Shown: positions 1 through 18,356, counted from the stretch's first letter. The stretch: 64,000 nucleotides of DNA from Scylla paramamosain (GCF_035594125.1 NC_087198.1:2329133-2393132), one strand, 5' to 3'. Notes: generated by a model from the sequence alone, not told the origin. Numbers and translations: made by a program.

Positions 1-299
1 GAAGAGAAAGATGAGGAGGAGAAGAATGAGTAGAGGTTAAGAAAAAGAGGAAACCAGGAAGTGTTATGATAAGAACATCTGGAAGAACAGAAAGAAAGAG
101 AAGAAGGAAGAAAAAAAAGGTAAAGAGGAAGAAGGAAGGGAAGGAGGGAGAGAGAAAGAGGATGTGAGGGCCTTGTTAAGACTGTCAGCTGAGGTCAAGC
201 GTCTAGATAGAATTACAACGCTCCCTGCCTTGTATGTATGAGTATTTTCACACTACAACGATGTCACGGGAACCATATCGAAAAGAAAGAAGTAATTTT

Positions 300-655
300 T
301 CTATTGAAATTTTCCCTCACCGTTTTTTTTTTTCATCTTGTCATTTTTTTTTCTCTCGTTATTTTTTTCTGTACATAATTTCCCCACTGAACAGTTTTCC
401 TTTTCATTTTCTTGTTTGTGATAATTTTCTTGGTTGTCAATTTCCTTTTACTAGTTATTTGCCTCTCATCATTTTCTTCTTTAGATATTTTCCTTTGTAA
501 ACATGATTCCCTCAAGTAATTTTCCTGATATTTTCCTTTTCTACACATTTTTCCCTCTATTCATTCTTCCCTCTGATCATTTTCCCCTTTAAACATTCTC
601 CCCTCTGGACACATTCCCCTCAAGTCATTTTTTTCAACATTTTTCCCTCTGAAGT
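300..655. repeat. Degenerate T/C-rich minisatellite, about 18-22 bp unit
   Basis: Variants of a unit close to ATTTTCCCTCTGAACATT recur many times (for example around 480-655), each differing by a few bases and indels. This explains the open frame that appears on both strands. It was judged by eye and has no sign of function. Confidence 0.55.
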
Positions 656-699
656 TCACAGTACGATGAAAAACTGACAAAATCATTACTTTTCATCCT

Positions 700-870
700 G
701 ACCATCCACTGTGAACCATCCAAGTCCAAACATCATTCATCCTAGTCCATCCTAGTCTTCTATCCTTCCATCCTAGTCTTTCCATCCTTCCATCAACCAT
801 CCACGCCACCCACTAACAACCATCCGATCCACCATTCTAGTCCATCCATCCTTCCACCTATCCACTCCCT
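700..870. repeat. CCATCC(TAGTC) short degenerate tandem repeat
   Basis: The words CCATCC, CATCCTAGTC and CTTCCATCC alternate repeatedly over about 170 bases. This is a short imperfect minisatellite next to the T/C-rich one, with no coding content. Confidence 0.5.
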
Positions 871-1754
871 CCTTTCCACCCTTGCCAGCCTTCTTCTCCG
901 CCCCTCGCCGTCCGCTAATCACTAATTTCAAGGCATTCACTCTCCCTCAAGCAGGATATCAGGCAAGCAGGGGCTGAGGTGAGCACTGGTCAGCGAAAAC
1001 CAAAGGTGTGCACGAATTTCATAAAGTCAGTCAAGTGAACACCGTGTGAAGGTAATGAACTTGTGATACTGTTGATGTTATCCTTTCTTCTTTTTTTTAT
1101 TTTTTTCGTGTTCCTCTGTTTTTCATCTTCCCTTACTCCGTCTTACTGATTTTTTTTTCTCTCTTTCTCTTTTCTTCTCTTTCTGTTTCTTGTCCTCCTC
1201 GTCTTCCTCCTCCTCTCTCTTCATTGTAATTTTCCCCTTCCTCCTCTTCTTCCTTCTCTTCGACCTTCTATTCTTAATCCTCCTCCTCCTCTTTCTCCAT
1301 TTCCTTCTCCTCTTCATCTCATCCTTTCTCTTCATTTTCATGTTCTCTTATTCATCCCTCTGGTTCACCTCTTCATTTTCATTGTTCTTCCAGAGTCTCG
1401 TAACCTTCATTCTTATCATTAGCAACTTTCTCTTCATTTCCCTTTTTTTTTCCTCTTCAGGTTTTCACTCCCACTTGTCTCCGCTGTACTTAGCTTTCTT
1501 TTATTCCGCCAAGTACTCCTTCTCCTCCTCCTCCTCCTCCTCCTCCCTCTCTTCTTTCTCCTCCTCCTCTTCCTCCTTTATCGGTTTATGTCTTCCCAGG
1601 TCGTGTTCGCTCCACGTAAGGCAGCAAAGCGTGAGAGAGCAAGGTCGAGAGTAGAGGCGCCCCCCCCCGGTAAACCTGCCACCCCCTCCCTACGCAATGA
1701 TCATTATTGTAGCAGCAGGTGATCGAGGATTCTACCTAACCAGTGGGAGAAACA

Positions 1755-1845
1755 CGCGTGACAACTTCAGAAAGCATCTCTGTAGCCTCTGAAAATAGCC
1801 CTGGTGAGACAGAAAAAGCTCAAGAACACGAGGCTATAAGAACAT
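1755..1845. repeat. Dispersed repeat, copy a
   Basis: The stretch TCTGTAGCCTCTGAAAATAG followed by CCTGGTGAGA closely matches a stretch at about 49815-49855 in the same window, with the same flanking order of short blocks. It is a diverged interspersed repeat of unknown class. Confidence 0.5.
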
Positions 1846-2879
1846 TACAAAGGAAACAAGGGAAGCTGCAAGAAGCCATCAGGCCTACACGTGGCAGTCT
1901 TTACAAAACACATCAATTTCCACTAATCATTCATAAATTTGTCCAATCTTTTAAAACTCCCATATAACTCTGCACTAATGACCTGATTCCTTACTCTATT
2001 CCATTCATCCACCATTCTATTTATGAACCACTCCCTTCTTGTCTCTTTAAGTCAATCTTGAACCTGTCAGGGAAAAAACACAGACGACCCGAGTGGAGAA
2101 TAATGAAGGTGTTTATATCCAGGTAAATAGTGACAACACCTGAGCCTCTGCAACGTGTTTATTGTCCTGTAATGAGTCTCCTGTAACACCCGGGAGTGAC
2201 GTGCACCCTAACTGCCGCCACTAGGTGAGGAATGAGTGCCGCTGTATACTACGGATGGAGTGAGGAGAGACTGACAATGTGATCAATGTGGAGGGAACTT
2301 GTGGTGGTGGTGGTGGTGAAGGAAAATAAAGAGGAGGAAGAAGAAAAAAAAAATTAGTTGTGGTGGTGGTGGTGGTGGTGGTGGAGGAAGAGGAAGATGA
2401 AAAATAAGAGAAGAAAAAGGGAAAAAAAAGGAAAACGACGGGGAGAGGAGGTGAAGGAGAAAAGAAGACAAAAAAAGGAGTAACAGGAAGACAAGAACAA
2501 CACCAGAAAATACAAACAATATAAAACAAAGAAACGAGGAACGAAAGACAGGTTAAACAAGAACAAACAAACAAACAAACAAACAAACAAAAATGCTCCT
2601 TCACAATCGCAATTCTCACCTATAAAAATAAGTAAATAAATAAATAAATAAATAAATAGATAAACAGAACATGATAACACAGCAATCATCTCTTCCTTAA
2701 CTTTCCTCTTTTCTTCAACCCTTTCCTTCCTCCCTTCCCTCCCTCTCTCCCCCTTCGCTCCCCTTCCCATCCTCCCTCTCACCTCTCCCGTCCCCCTTCC
2801 TCCCCTCTCCCTTCTTCCATATCCCCTCAGGTAAGGTTTAATAGAATTTCAAGATTTTTTTTTATTAATCTAGACACGT

Positions 2880-2883
<4 letters not shown>

Positions 2884-2955
<72 letters not shown>
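2884..2955. repeat. (CT)n microsatellite
   Basis: About 36 uninterrupted CT dinucleotides. It abuts the left side of the inverted 5' segment of LINE copy 1, so it is the probable insertion site flank. Confidence 0.95.
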
Positions 2956-2959
<4 letters not shown>

Positions 2960-3024
2960 ATGTGACGTAGAAATATAACCATAACTATATTTGCACTTTA
3001 GTTTTGGAAATAATTTGAAAATGT

Positions 3025-3262
3025 TTGTTGCGTCAGATACTTGTGTTTCAGTGACGAAAAGAAGATGAGGTTTACAAGAGGAGAGGTGGTGTTCTACAGA
3101 TTGGAAATTAGATCTTAGAACGCGAATGTTGCACAAGTTTATGGAAAAAAGTTGTGGGGGGTTGTCAAGACACTTAGTCGATATCTGAAGAGCAGTCCAA
3201 CCTGGGGACATTTTTGGTCTCCTTCCCAGATGAGGACTCCGAGGTGAAGGAGTATATATATA
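3025..3262 (-). pseudogene. Inverted 5' segment of Jockey-like LINE copy 1 (endonuclease N-terminus)
   Basis: Read on the minus strand, this segment encodes the start of the LINE endonuclease: NIRVLRSNFQSVEHHLSS and then VTETQVSDAT, the Glu-containing catalytic strand of an APE-type endonuclease. The same sequence occurs in normal order at 60110-60330 (minus) as the beginning of copy 3. Here it sits head-to-head in front of the sense part of copy 1 (from about 3270 on the plus strand). The middle of the endonuclease is missing between the two parts. The left neighbour is the (CT)n array. The arrangement is what twin-primed reverse transcription produces; an unrelated older insertion is the alternative. 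Confidence 0.7.
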
Positions 3263-3265
3263 TAT

Positions 3266-6188
<2,923 letters not shown>

Positions 6189-6535
6189 CTGGATGAGCGG
6201 TGAAGGAATGAGGGCAAGATAATGGTTCACAAAGTCATTCTTTCCCGCAAAAAAAAAAAAAAGGTAGATCCGAAAGAAAGGCAATGTAGTTTTCATTGAG
6301 GACACTTGTGTGTGGAAACAGCTCCAGTCACAGGCAGCAGGAAATACAGACCATGTCGGAGAACGAAGCAGCAAGTTATTAAGTACATAACTGTGTTGAC
6401 ACCAAGCAAATGTATACACCAAAGACCACCGCAGCTGGTTATGTGCCACACCCATTATATCAAACTGCCTCGCGCCCCGCCAATGTAATCCTGAGTTAAT
6501 GGATTAACAGCAACTCTACCAACGTGTGATGTCCT

Positions 6536-6542
6536 TGTGTGT

Positions 6543-6627
<85 letters not shown>

Positions 6628-6739
6628 ACCATTTTCATCACTAGTAAATAGAGAAACTGTTTTAATACTTGTCTGCTTCCTAGTGCTGAATGAATAACAC
6701 ACATACATTCACACAGACACACAGACACACGGACACACA

Positions 6740-6800
<61 letters not shown>
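6536..6800. repeat. (GT)n and (CA)n microsatellite pair
   Basis: (GT)n lies at 6536-6622 and (CA)n at about 6700-6800, separated by about 80 unique bases. The two arrays are complementary, so the pair can form a large stem. HTHT and VCVC open frames here are artefacts. Confidence 0.95.
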
Positions 6801-6802
<2 letters not shown>

Positions 6803-7984
6803 TTTTTGTTAAGTGACCAGCAATGAAACAAGCACAAAAGGTGTGAAGTATCCTGTCATCCTTTACGCTGCCAGCAGTGTCTTTGACAGCCGCACTTTAT
6901 ATCATTCCACAAAGGCTGATGAAAAGTCACGTAAGTCAAGGGGTTCGAACAGTACCAGCTGTCTTTCTCCCCATTGTTTCATCCCGTATTCACCCAAATT
7001 TCCCTCTCTCTATGTTGTTCTTTTTTATTTCACCCACTCTTTTCTTCCGTTCCGTTCCGAACAGTACCGAATTTCACTGACCATCGATAAAATAAACAGT
7101 AAAAAGGCTGAAGTACTCGGGCCACCCTGTCCTTCGTGGCCTGCCAGTGGTGCCTCACAAACCCACACTTCACACCAACACGTTTCACAAAGATTCAGAA
7201 GTCGCGTCACTCAAAAGGCTCGGGCAGTACCTGAATTGCACGACATGGAAGGGACGCACACCGCTGCCGATGCAATACACCTGCCAGTACTCAAAACTGC
7301 ACCACCTCCCAGCCCGGCAGCTCGAAGAGACCTTACACGCAGGTTTACATACACCAAGACCCTGCGAGGGGTTGCCAATGTCTGCCTGCCGCTCTCCTCA
7401 CTCGTTACAAGATATAATTCTCTTCCAGCTGCAGATTTCCATGTAGGCTTTCAGTACACGAGTTCAAGGCGACGCGTGGACAGACAGACAAACATGAGCA
7501 GCTTCTAGACCCAGTGTTGTTCTGCCTAACCTACACACCACAAGAAATCGCTGGGATGGAATGGATGTTACAGATGAGGAACTTAATTACAGTGACTTGT
7601 GGAAGGAAATGTTATTCTTTAAGGCTTGCATGTGGAGTTTATTGCTACGACCATCTAACCTAAAATGTAACGCTGGAAGTGACAAACACGACTCTAATAA
7701 ATCTGTTGGAAGGAAAGGAGCCTCTTTTTGCCATACTTGAGAAATTTCCGTCGTGGTAAATGTATAAAATAAAATATGCACTTAAGAGTAGCTTGCTTAC
7801 ACGCACAAAACAAGTGCCTCATGGTTCAGTCAGTTAACGCTAGCCTTTTCAATCTGCTCAGCTCAAACTCTGGTCACGTCCACCTCCCTCATCAAAAAAG
7901 TAATACATAAAAATAAAACATATACTTACGTACCAAAAATGAGCCCTGGAAATAAAACTAACGCAATAAATAAAGAAAACACAA
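6801..7984. other. Unassigned sequence without a supported gene
   Basis: There is a 231-codon open frame at 6813-7508 (+). It uses a non-ATG start, has no recognisable domain and overlaps frames in other phases with similar composition. A weak tRNA-like block lies at 7815-7880. The rest holds no feature I can support. Confidence 0.5.
7815..7880 (+). repeat. Weak tRNA-like / SINE-head-like block
   Basis: GGTTCAGTCAGTTAACGCTA resembles a tRNA D-arm with Pol III A box. About 25 bases later GCTCAAACTCTGG resembles a T-arm/B box with mismatches. The arms do not fold convincingly by eye, so it is at best a decayed tRNA-derived repeat. Confidence 0.25.
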
Positions 7985-9790
<1,806 letters not shown>

Positions 9791-9809
9791 AGTTGGAGGG
9801 AAATCTTTA

Positions 9810-10087
<278 letters not shown>

Positions 10088-10320
10088 TGTTACAGTCAGA
10101 ACCCGAAATCAACCAAAACTAGTTTCAACTAGTCAGAACTAGTAATATAATTTATTGTTTGTAAAAACTAGTATTACCTAGGCAAAACTAGTTTCTTAAC
10201 ATAAAGGCTCGGTAAAACACGAAATGTATTTTACACCTAGTTTTACCTACACACTTCAGTCAAAACTAGTTTTAACAATTGTTAAGTTTGGGAAAACTAG
10301 GTTAGACTAAAAGTGAAACT
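10088..10320 (+). repeat. Left terminal/subterminal inverted repeat with ACTAGT clusters
   Basis: After the terminal 25 bases, ACTAGT or CTAGTTTT motifs recur roughly every 10-40 bases, and ATTACCTAGGCAAAACTAG is shared with the other end in inverted order. Repeats of this kind are typical transposase binding sites; that role is inferred. Confidence 0.7.
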
Positions 10321-10676
10321 GGTGTAGTGCCAGGGAAAACATTTCTATGTATAAGTAGCATTAGGGAGTGGAGTGAACCATGTGGGGACCATAAGGGTGG
10401 GACTCGCTTGACAAACACCGGAAGTGAGGACGCTGGCTTGTCAGTTTTTGTATGTTTCAGTCCGCTGTCCTCCTGCATTGACACAGGTTAGTACGTGTGT
10501 TGTCCTCTGATATCAGATTATTGCATTGCCGTTTACCTTAATTGTTATTTCTTTGTTAGATGTTACTGAGTCATAGTTTGTAGGGTGGGGGAAGGGGGGG
10601 GAGGATTCATTCTCATTTAGCTGGTTCACTGATTTACTTCACCTTTCAGTTGTTCGTGAGCCACCAATACAACAAG

Positions 10677-12411
10677 ATGGCAGCTTGGAGCTCACCTGAC
10701 CATCCTGAACACCCTCTTGACCGCCCTCCTAACCAGGCAGCTGACACTGAATGGGAGACTATGTTTTTACAGACCATACTGAAGTGGGACGTGCAACAAG
10801 AACCACACTACAACATACTTACTGCAGAAAAATACGGTTCACTGTTGCAGGAGGTAAAGGAGGCTAAAACTGCTAAGAAGAAAACGTCTCTACAGTACAG
10901 AAGACTGAAGCGGTTTGATGTCATTGAAATTGGTGGTGTTCAAAAACTGATTGCAAGTAGCAAAAATGACCAAGTTCGTTATTACGTTCCTGCTCCCGAG
11001 ATTTTTGAAGTCATTAAGACATCTCATGTAGCAATCGGTCATGGTGGTCGAGATAGACTGAAATGTGAAATTAAAAGGAAATATGCAAATGTGACAGCCG
11101 ATATGATAAAGCTCTTCTTGACCATGTGTGAAGTGTGCCAAAGTAAGAAAAATAAAAGAGGACTTGTTTTCAAACCAATCTTACACTCAGAGCTAAATAG
11201 TCGGTGTCAAGTGGACTTAATTGATATGCAGACACAAGCAGATGGAAAATATAAATTCATAATGGTTTATCAAGATCATTTAACTAAATTTGTGATACTA
11301 CGTGCATTGCAATGTAAACGTGCTGAAGAAGTTGCTTATCACCTTGTTGATATTTTTTTAACCCTGCATTTTACAGAGTGATAACGGAAGAGAATTTGTA
11401 AATAGTGTTATAACGTCCTTAGCTTCTTTGTGGCCAGAGTTGAAAATTGTGCATGGAAAACCAAGACAGAGTCAAAGTCAAGGGTCTGTGGAACGGGCAA
11501 ATCAAGATATTGAAAATATGTTAAGTGGATGGATGAAAGACAATGATACAGCAAGGTGGTCCGAAGGATTACGCTTTGTACAATTTATGAAGAACAGAGC
11601 CCATCATTCTGGTATAAATCGAAGCCCATACAAAGCAATGTTTGGTGTAGAACCAAGGGTTGGCCTTGCAACAACATGCATTCCACGAGAATTGATTAAA
11701 GTTGTAAATAATGAGGAGGATTTGGAGAAGATAATTGCACATGTAAACAAGGACACTGTTGGGGAATCTAATGTTGCTTTGCAGATGACAAATCAAGATG
11801 ATATAAATTCACGATCTAGTAATAGAAGTGAAGTGTTTTCGAGTTGTGTGTGTGAAATGGAAATAAGTGAAGGTCACTACTGCTCGAAGTGTGGCTCACA
11901 TATTCACGAATCTTGTGGAATAAACGTTGAGAGCGGCAAGGATATCTTTGGATCTAATGTTATATGTTTAAACTGTAATTCTGAAGCACAAACATCACAT
12001 GATAGGCAAGTAGCTAGTACTAGTTTGAAAAAGCAGGCAAAAAGAATGAAGACAGTATCTGATGCGTCTCACCCTCCAGCAAGTGTGGGACAAAATGTCA
12101 CTGTACCAATTCCAGATGTTGACAAGGGAAAAGGAGATTTGCGGAATATCATTGCAGTTGTTTTAAACAGAAGTGAGGATGAATTGTATAAGTTAGGTAC
12201 TAGAGACGGCATTCTTAAGAAATTGTATAGTCGGTCTGAATTTGATGTGTGTAAACAGTTATTCCTAGATGTGAAAGATATACCTACCGACAAAAAAATA
12301 TCTTTAAGAAGTGCAGCAACTAGTTCAAGTGTGGGAACAGGCCAAGGATTCTTTAGATGTCATTGTACAAAACATTGTGCAACCAACATTAGCAAATGTA
12401 AAAAAAAATAA
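10677..12411 (+). pseudogene. Ginger-like integrase/transposase gene with two small frameshifts
   Basis: Translation starts best at ATG 10677 (context CAAGATGG; MAAWSSPDHP); an upstream TTG is not a credible start. The H2C2 zinc-binding module has His at about 11023-11043 (SHVAIGH) and Cys at 11126 and 11135 (CEVC). The DDE core follows with first Asp at 11214 (QVDLID), second Asp at 11380 (QSDNGREF) and Glu at 11491 (GSVERAN). A C4HC3-like PHD finger spans about 11845-11985, and the C-terminus is Cys-rich (RCHCTKHC). The frame breaks between 11342 and 11372, just before the second Asp, and again in an A9 run at 12399-12407. The latter cuts off further Cys/His residues that continue in another frame to about 12462. 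Each break is consistent with one extra base in a homopolymer. The protein would cut and rejoin the element's ends. Relatives known in vertebrates (KRBA2-like) are domesticated. Confidence 0.8.
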
Positions 12412-12929
12412 AGTCCTTTGTAATTCAAAGTGTCACAATAGTATGTCATGTAAAAACAAATAATGAATATCTTTGTAACTTCAATTACTAGCGCTTTGTC
12501 TTGGGTCTGACACAGTTTGTTTTATTGAAGAGTATGAAATGCGTTTCATTATTATTGTGTTTTATTTTAATCAAGTTGGAATTATAAATTGATAATTGTT
12601 TTAATGAATTTTAATACATTTCGTTAAAAATAAATTGTGACAATTTGGCAGAGATTTTTTTTCCTATATGTTATCAAAGGTACCGCTACATAATTTTGAT
12701 AGGAATAAAAGCATGTTTATCATTGCATGTCCGATTAAACATTTGTTACTACACTTAGTGTGGGAAATATATTCCCACATATGTTAATAGACCACCTAAA
12801 AAGATACTAAAATGAGCTACAAACACAAACAAATTATGTTTGAGTTCCCCAAAAATGGTACTCAAATGAGCAATGGTACTCAAACGAGTGGTCATATCCC
12901 TCACCTACTTTTGACATTCAGTACCGTTG

Positions 12930-14327
<1,398 letters not shown>

Positions 14328-14847
14328 CTTTTTTTATTAATATTATTATTTAAGAGCTCGTGACGAGGACAACAAACACTACAATGTTCCTTGAAGACTG
14401 TGAGTGAGAGAGAAGAGGTTGAATTTATTTTTGTATTTATGCAGTGAAACCTCGTGAAAGAAAAAAAAAACTCTCAAGACGCCAGAGTGTGGGAGTCTAT
14501 AGGCAAGTCCAACAATTTAATCCAAATGTGAAGCAAAAGGTTTTATTCTCGTGAGGTTCTCTGGTCTATTCCAGTTCGTTTGGTCTCCTTATGAAGGGCG
14601 TTGGCAAACATTTCTTCCTCTCACTTTCTTAACACTAGGTGGACACTTTACTGGAAGTTACCAATTTTCCCGCACGATAGTATTCATGATCGAAGCGCCC
14701 CCGCGGTGCAGTGACCAGCGCCTCACTGCATCAATGATTCTAAGTGAGTTATGACGCCGCAACATCCACGTGAAGGTGACGAAAAAGGTTTCCATGATCG
14801 AACGCGTAACCTTCAGACTGCAACACGAACGACGTACCACAGAGCCT

Positions 14848-14850
<3 letters not shown>

Positions 14851-14936
<86 letters not shown>
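14851..14936. repeat. (GA)n microsatellite
   Basis: About 43 GA units, followed by loosely GATA-rich and (GACA)n sequence to about 15152. Confidence 0.95.
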
Positions 14937-14937
<1 letters not shown>

Positions 14938-15404
14938 AATGAGAAGTTATATAGGTAGATAACAGACATATAAATAGATTGATGAAATTAGACCAGCAGA
15001 TGCATATAGATAGATAGAGAGATACATAGATATATGCAGAGAAAGAAAAACACAGATAGATACAGAACAAAACTGAGGTAAATAGAAAAAAAAATACATT
15101 GATGTATCGGCACAAAGACTAATGAACAGGTAGACAGACAGACAGACAGACAACCAGCTAACATCCGCTAACCTAATCCCACCTCTAGCATAACTGAGAT
15201 GCTTCATATTCACGTTATCCAAATTAGTCAATGTAAATACCTAAAGGCCAATTCTGCTGCTGCTTCCTTACCTCCTCGTGGACACACACACACACACACA
15301 GACAAGGTAATGACTCGTGCAATTACGTGGCCTGCGGGGGTCGTTACTACTAAAGCTGGGGAGTGGAGAAACTGGGGGTCGGGTGGCAAGGTAAGCAGGA
15401 GAGA

Positions 15405-15600
15405 GGAGGCGAGGCTAGAAAGACAGGGTTGTGGAGGTTAGACTGAGGAGGTGAGGCTAGGGAAGGCTGGGAAGGTGAGGCTGGGGAGGCGAAACTAGGA
15501 ACAGGAAGCTGGAAAGATGGGGCTGGGGAGGTGAGACTAGGGGAGGTAAGGCTGGGGGGAGGCTGGGTTGGGGTGGGGCTGGTGGGGGTAAAGATAAACC
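15405..15600 (+). repeat. G-rich minisatellite, unit about GAGGTGAGGCTGGG
   Basis: Some 12 imperfect copies of a 13-15 bp unit such as GAGGTGAGGCTAGGGAAGG. The plus strand has many GG/GGG runs and ends in GGTTGGGGTGGGGCTGGTGGG. It could form G-quadruplexes. Confidence 0.6.
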
Positions 15601-17080
15601 CATAGCAACAAGTCACTCTCAATTTAATGAGATGAACAATCATTCTACTAAAGAGTGTTGATTCACCTCAGCTCTCTCACTCTTGGCTCCACACATGATT
15701 CCTCCTGTGAATGAGTTGATGAAGTGGAGTGAGTTGATGTGGTGCAGGTGAAGGATGTGGTGACGAGGGAAAGGCAGTGGATGATGGTTATGAAAGTGAT
15801 GGAGGATCAAACAGCGACAAGGAAGTGGAAGATAACATCGGAGTGGTAGAAGGTGGAACGGCAGAGGATGTGCTGGTGGTCAGAAAGACAACAATGGTTA
15901 ATGTTTACGATGATTCCTGATTGCAGACATTACGGTAAACATTCCAGAAACAAGTGTAATATACCGGGGAATGCTGTGACAGCGGCGGGATGCGTGGTGA
16001 CTGGTGAGGGGCAGAGACGCCTAAACAGTAGGCGCACCGCCCACTCTCGCCAACACTCAAGCCTATATTCGTGTCCCTCAGCCTTACAAGCTCCCATTTC
16101 GAGCACCATTCCTTTAGATTCATGGCACTGGAAACACTTACATCCTAGATAGTCATATTAAATACAAAAACTAGTAAATATGCAAAATTAAGAAAATGTT
16201 AGTTATTAATGTTCTGGCAACTGATTCTTCAACCGTTTGCTTCCTACCAGCCAAGCGAGGCATGACACACCAGTTTCACTAGCAGTGTATGTCCAAATAC
16301 ACTCATTACCAGGTTAACATACCTGGTGACCACTGTGGACAGGCTTTGGGAGAGTTTTGGTTCACCTAAAGCCCAAAAAAGCGTTCAAGAAAACACAAGA
16401 CTCACGCGTACACCACAACAAAGCTGACGCCACTGACCACTGACTGACTGGCTCAAGTGAGTCGCGGAGCTTCTCTTCCTTGTCTCGAAGCCGCTCGGGA
16501 CTTCGGCGGCACTGTCAAATATAAAACAACATGGTAAGATGTGCAGAATGCTTTAAAAGTTTCAAAATATGTATGAATAATGCATTTCGGTACAATATTA
16601 GTAACATTCTACACTACAACTGCATTTCTTCATAATCTGGCACCTTTTTTATATCCTTTTCATATTGCAATGGACTCACTTTCTGCTTGTAAGAAGGAAG
16701 AGCGAGAGTACAGAGCAAGGTTAGGGAAGTGAGCCTGGAGGACCCGAAAACCCTTTGCAGCATCATATAACTGAACACTGGCCAGTAACACAAAATACCG
16801 GGGCCACAGTTCGCATTTGGTGTTCTATAAGTACTTTCCCTACGCATTTCACACAGAGAGGACAATAATGGGGGTCTTGAAGAGTGTGTCCATAGTGGTG
16901 ATGCTGCAGCTCACGTCATGCATTACCATTAACAAAAATTAAGTAAATAATAAAATACAAAAAATAAAGAAAGAGACCAAATTAATCATCATTGCGCTCT
17001 TATGAGAGAACCATTTTCTTTCAGTAACCCGCGGTGGTTTTACTAAGTAAACATTAAACTACCTACACTTGGGAAGCTTT
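15601..17080. other. Sequence without a supported gene
   Basis: Short open frames of 70-100 codons occur on both strands with no domain and no splice context I trust. No RNA gene or repeat beyond A-rich patches is evident. Confidence 0.5.
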
Positions 17081-17215
17081 ACTAAACGTTGTCCCCACTC
17101 TGGTGAACATTGCTTGAACAACGATAGTGTAAATCTTTGGGGAGCTTTACTAAACATTCAGTGCCCATTTATGTGAGTATTGCTTCAAAGATTATAGTGT
17201 AAATCTGAGAAAGAA
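17080..17215. repeat. Two-unit tandem repeat, about 70 bp
   Basis: GGGAAGCTTTACTAAACGTT...GATAGTGTAAATCT is followed by a second version, GGGGAGCTTTACTAAACATT...TTATAGTGTAAATCT. It is a diverged local duplication. Confidence 0.65.
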
Positions 17216-17649
17216 GACAAGCAGACCCAACACCTTAGAGACACAAACCCACACCAGACAAATAAGTAAATAAATAAAATAAATAAATAAACAAACAGAT
17301 AAATGAATGAATAAATAAATCAATCAATAAAAAGACAAAGAATCTTCATACTCATCCTTCATAACTCTCCAGTCGCTTCATTCCAGTCTCCCGCACTTTC
17401 CTCCTCGCGTCGTCTGGCTGAAATAAATGGAGGTGAAGACGAGAGCTTGTGTAATGTGGAGCGTGTCTGGTGTGCTCAATTTCCCTGACCTTTAAGCAAG
17501 TATTGGATTATCTGACACACACCGGATGCTCACCTATTTACGTCCCCCGGACTATCACCTTACGACCCAGAAAGGTTCCGCTGCGTCTGATGGCCTCGGG
17601 TCCTCTACTGACCAGCGCGATGGGGTCACTGAGTGCTGGATGGTTTTGA

Positions 17650-18250
17650 CTCTATACTGTTGAGACTTGCGTTTGTACTGCATTCCCTTGTATCATGGAG
17701 CCTAAAGAGGACAAAATTAGCCTCTTATTCTCTCTTCCTTTGTTTCAAGGCAGGAAAAGTCCCTACAATGCTGCACAGTTTTTACAACATATTTATTTAG
17801 CTATGCGTTTGTACTGCAGTCCCTTTTATAATGTAGCCTAAAGAGGACAGAATTAGCCTCTTATTCTCTCTCTTCCTTTGTTTCAAGGCAGGAAAAGTCC
17901 CTACAGTGCTGCACAATTTTTACAATATATTTTTTTTTAGACTTGCAGTCCCTTTAATATCTCTGTAGCCTAAAGAGAAACAAAATTAACATCCTATTTA
18001 TTTTTTTATCCCTTTAATTGCAGACACTTTTCTTATGACTGCCTACTTTTCATATAGATGCGTTTGTGCTCCAGTCTCCTGAATAATTTAGCAGCCTGAA
18101 AAGGACAAAGGCAATCTATTCTCTCCTTCCGTGTGTGACGAGAAGTCCTTTTTTTAACCAGTAAAGATTACTCACTTCAATTGTACACATTTTTATTATT
18201 TTTTTCCCATGACTCTCTATTTGTAGATTTTTTTGGTATTGCAGTCTTTT
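17650..18250. repeat. Tandem array of about 140 bp units, four to five copies
   Basis: Units carry GCGTTTGTACTGCAGTCCC, GTAGCCTAAAGAGGACA, AATTAGCCTCTTATTCTCTC and GGCAGGAAAAGTCCCTACA. The two units at about 17665-17935 are close to identical. The ones at about 17940, 18060 and 18225 are progressively diverged and partly deleted. No coding frame is preserved. Confidence 0.75.
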
Positions 18251-18261
18251 GGGAAGTGTAG

Positions 18262-18354
<93 letters not shown>
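18262..18354. repeat. (CA)n/(GA)n compound microsatellite
   Basis: A short (CA) run passes into about 38 GA units. Confidence 0.95.

Positions 18355-18356
<2 letters not shown>

Larger units (their letters stand above)
1..2883. other. Gene-free low-complexity leader region
   Basis: No coding region can be supported here. The first 200 bases are purine-rich. Bases 300-655 and 700-870 are degenerate pyrimidine-rich minisatellites (separate entries). Bases 1080-1590 are TC/TCC-rich and 2300-2700 are GGT-, A- and AAAC/AAAT-rich. Open frames here are low-complexity (poly-S, poly-L, poly-K/R) and have no recognisable domain. Confidence 0.7.

Noticed and set aside
6813..7508. 231-codon plus-strand open frame
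   Set aside because: Non-ATG start, no domain, no splice or codon signature, and overlapping frames look equally good.
15000..15155. GATA/GACA-rich sequence as a CRISPR-like or regulatory array
   Set aside because: Units are 4 bp simple repeats with no spacers. The genome is eukaryotic and no array of repeats with unique spacers exists in the window.
15853..16152. 99-codon frame and neighbours at 15.9-16.9 kb
   Set aside because: No recognisable family. Lengths are within chance for this base composition.
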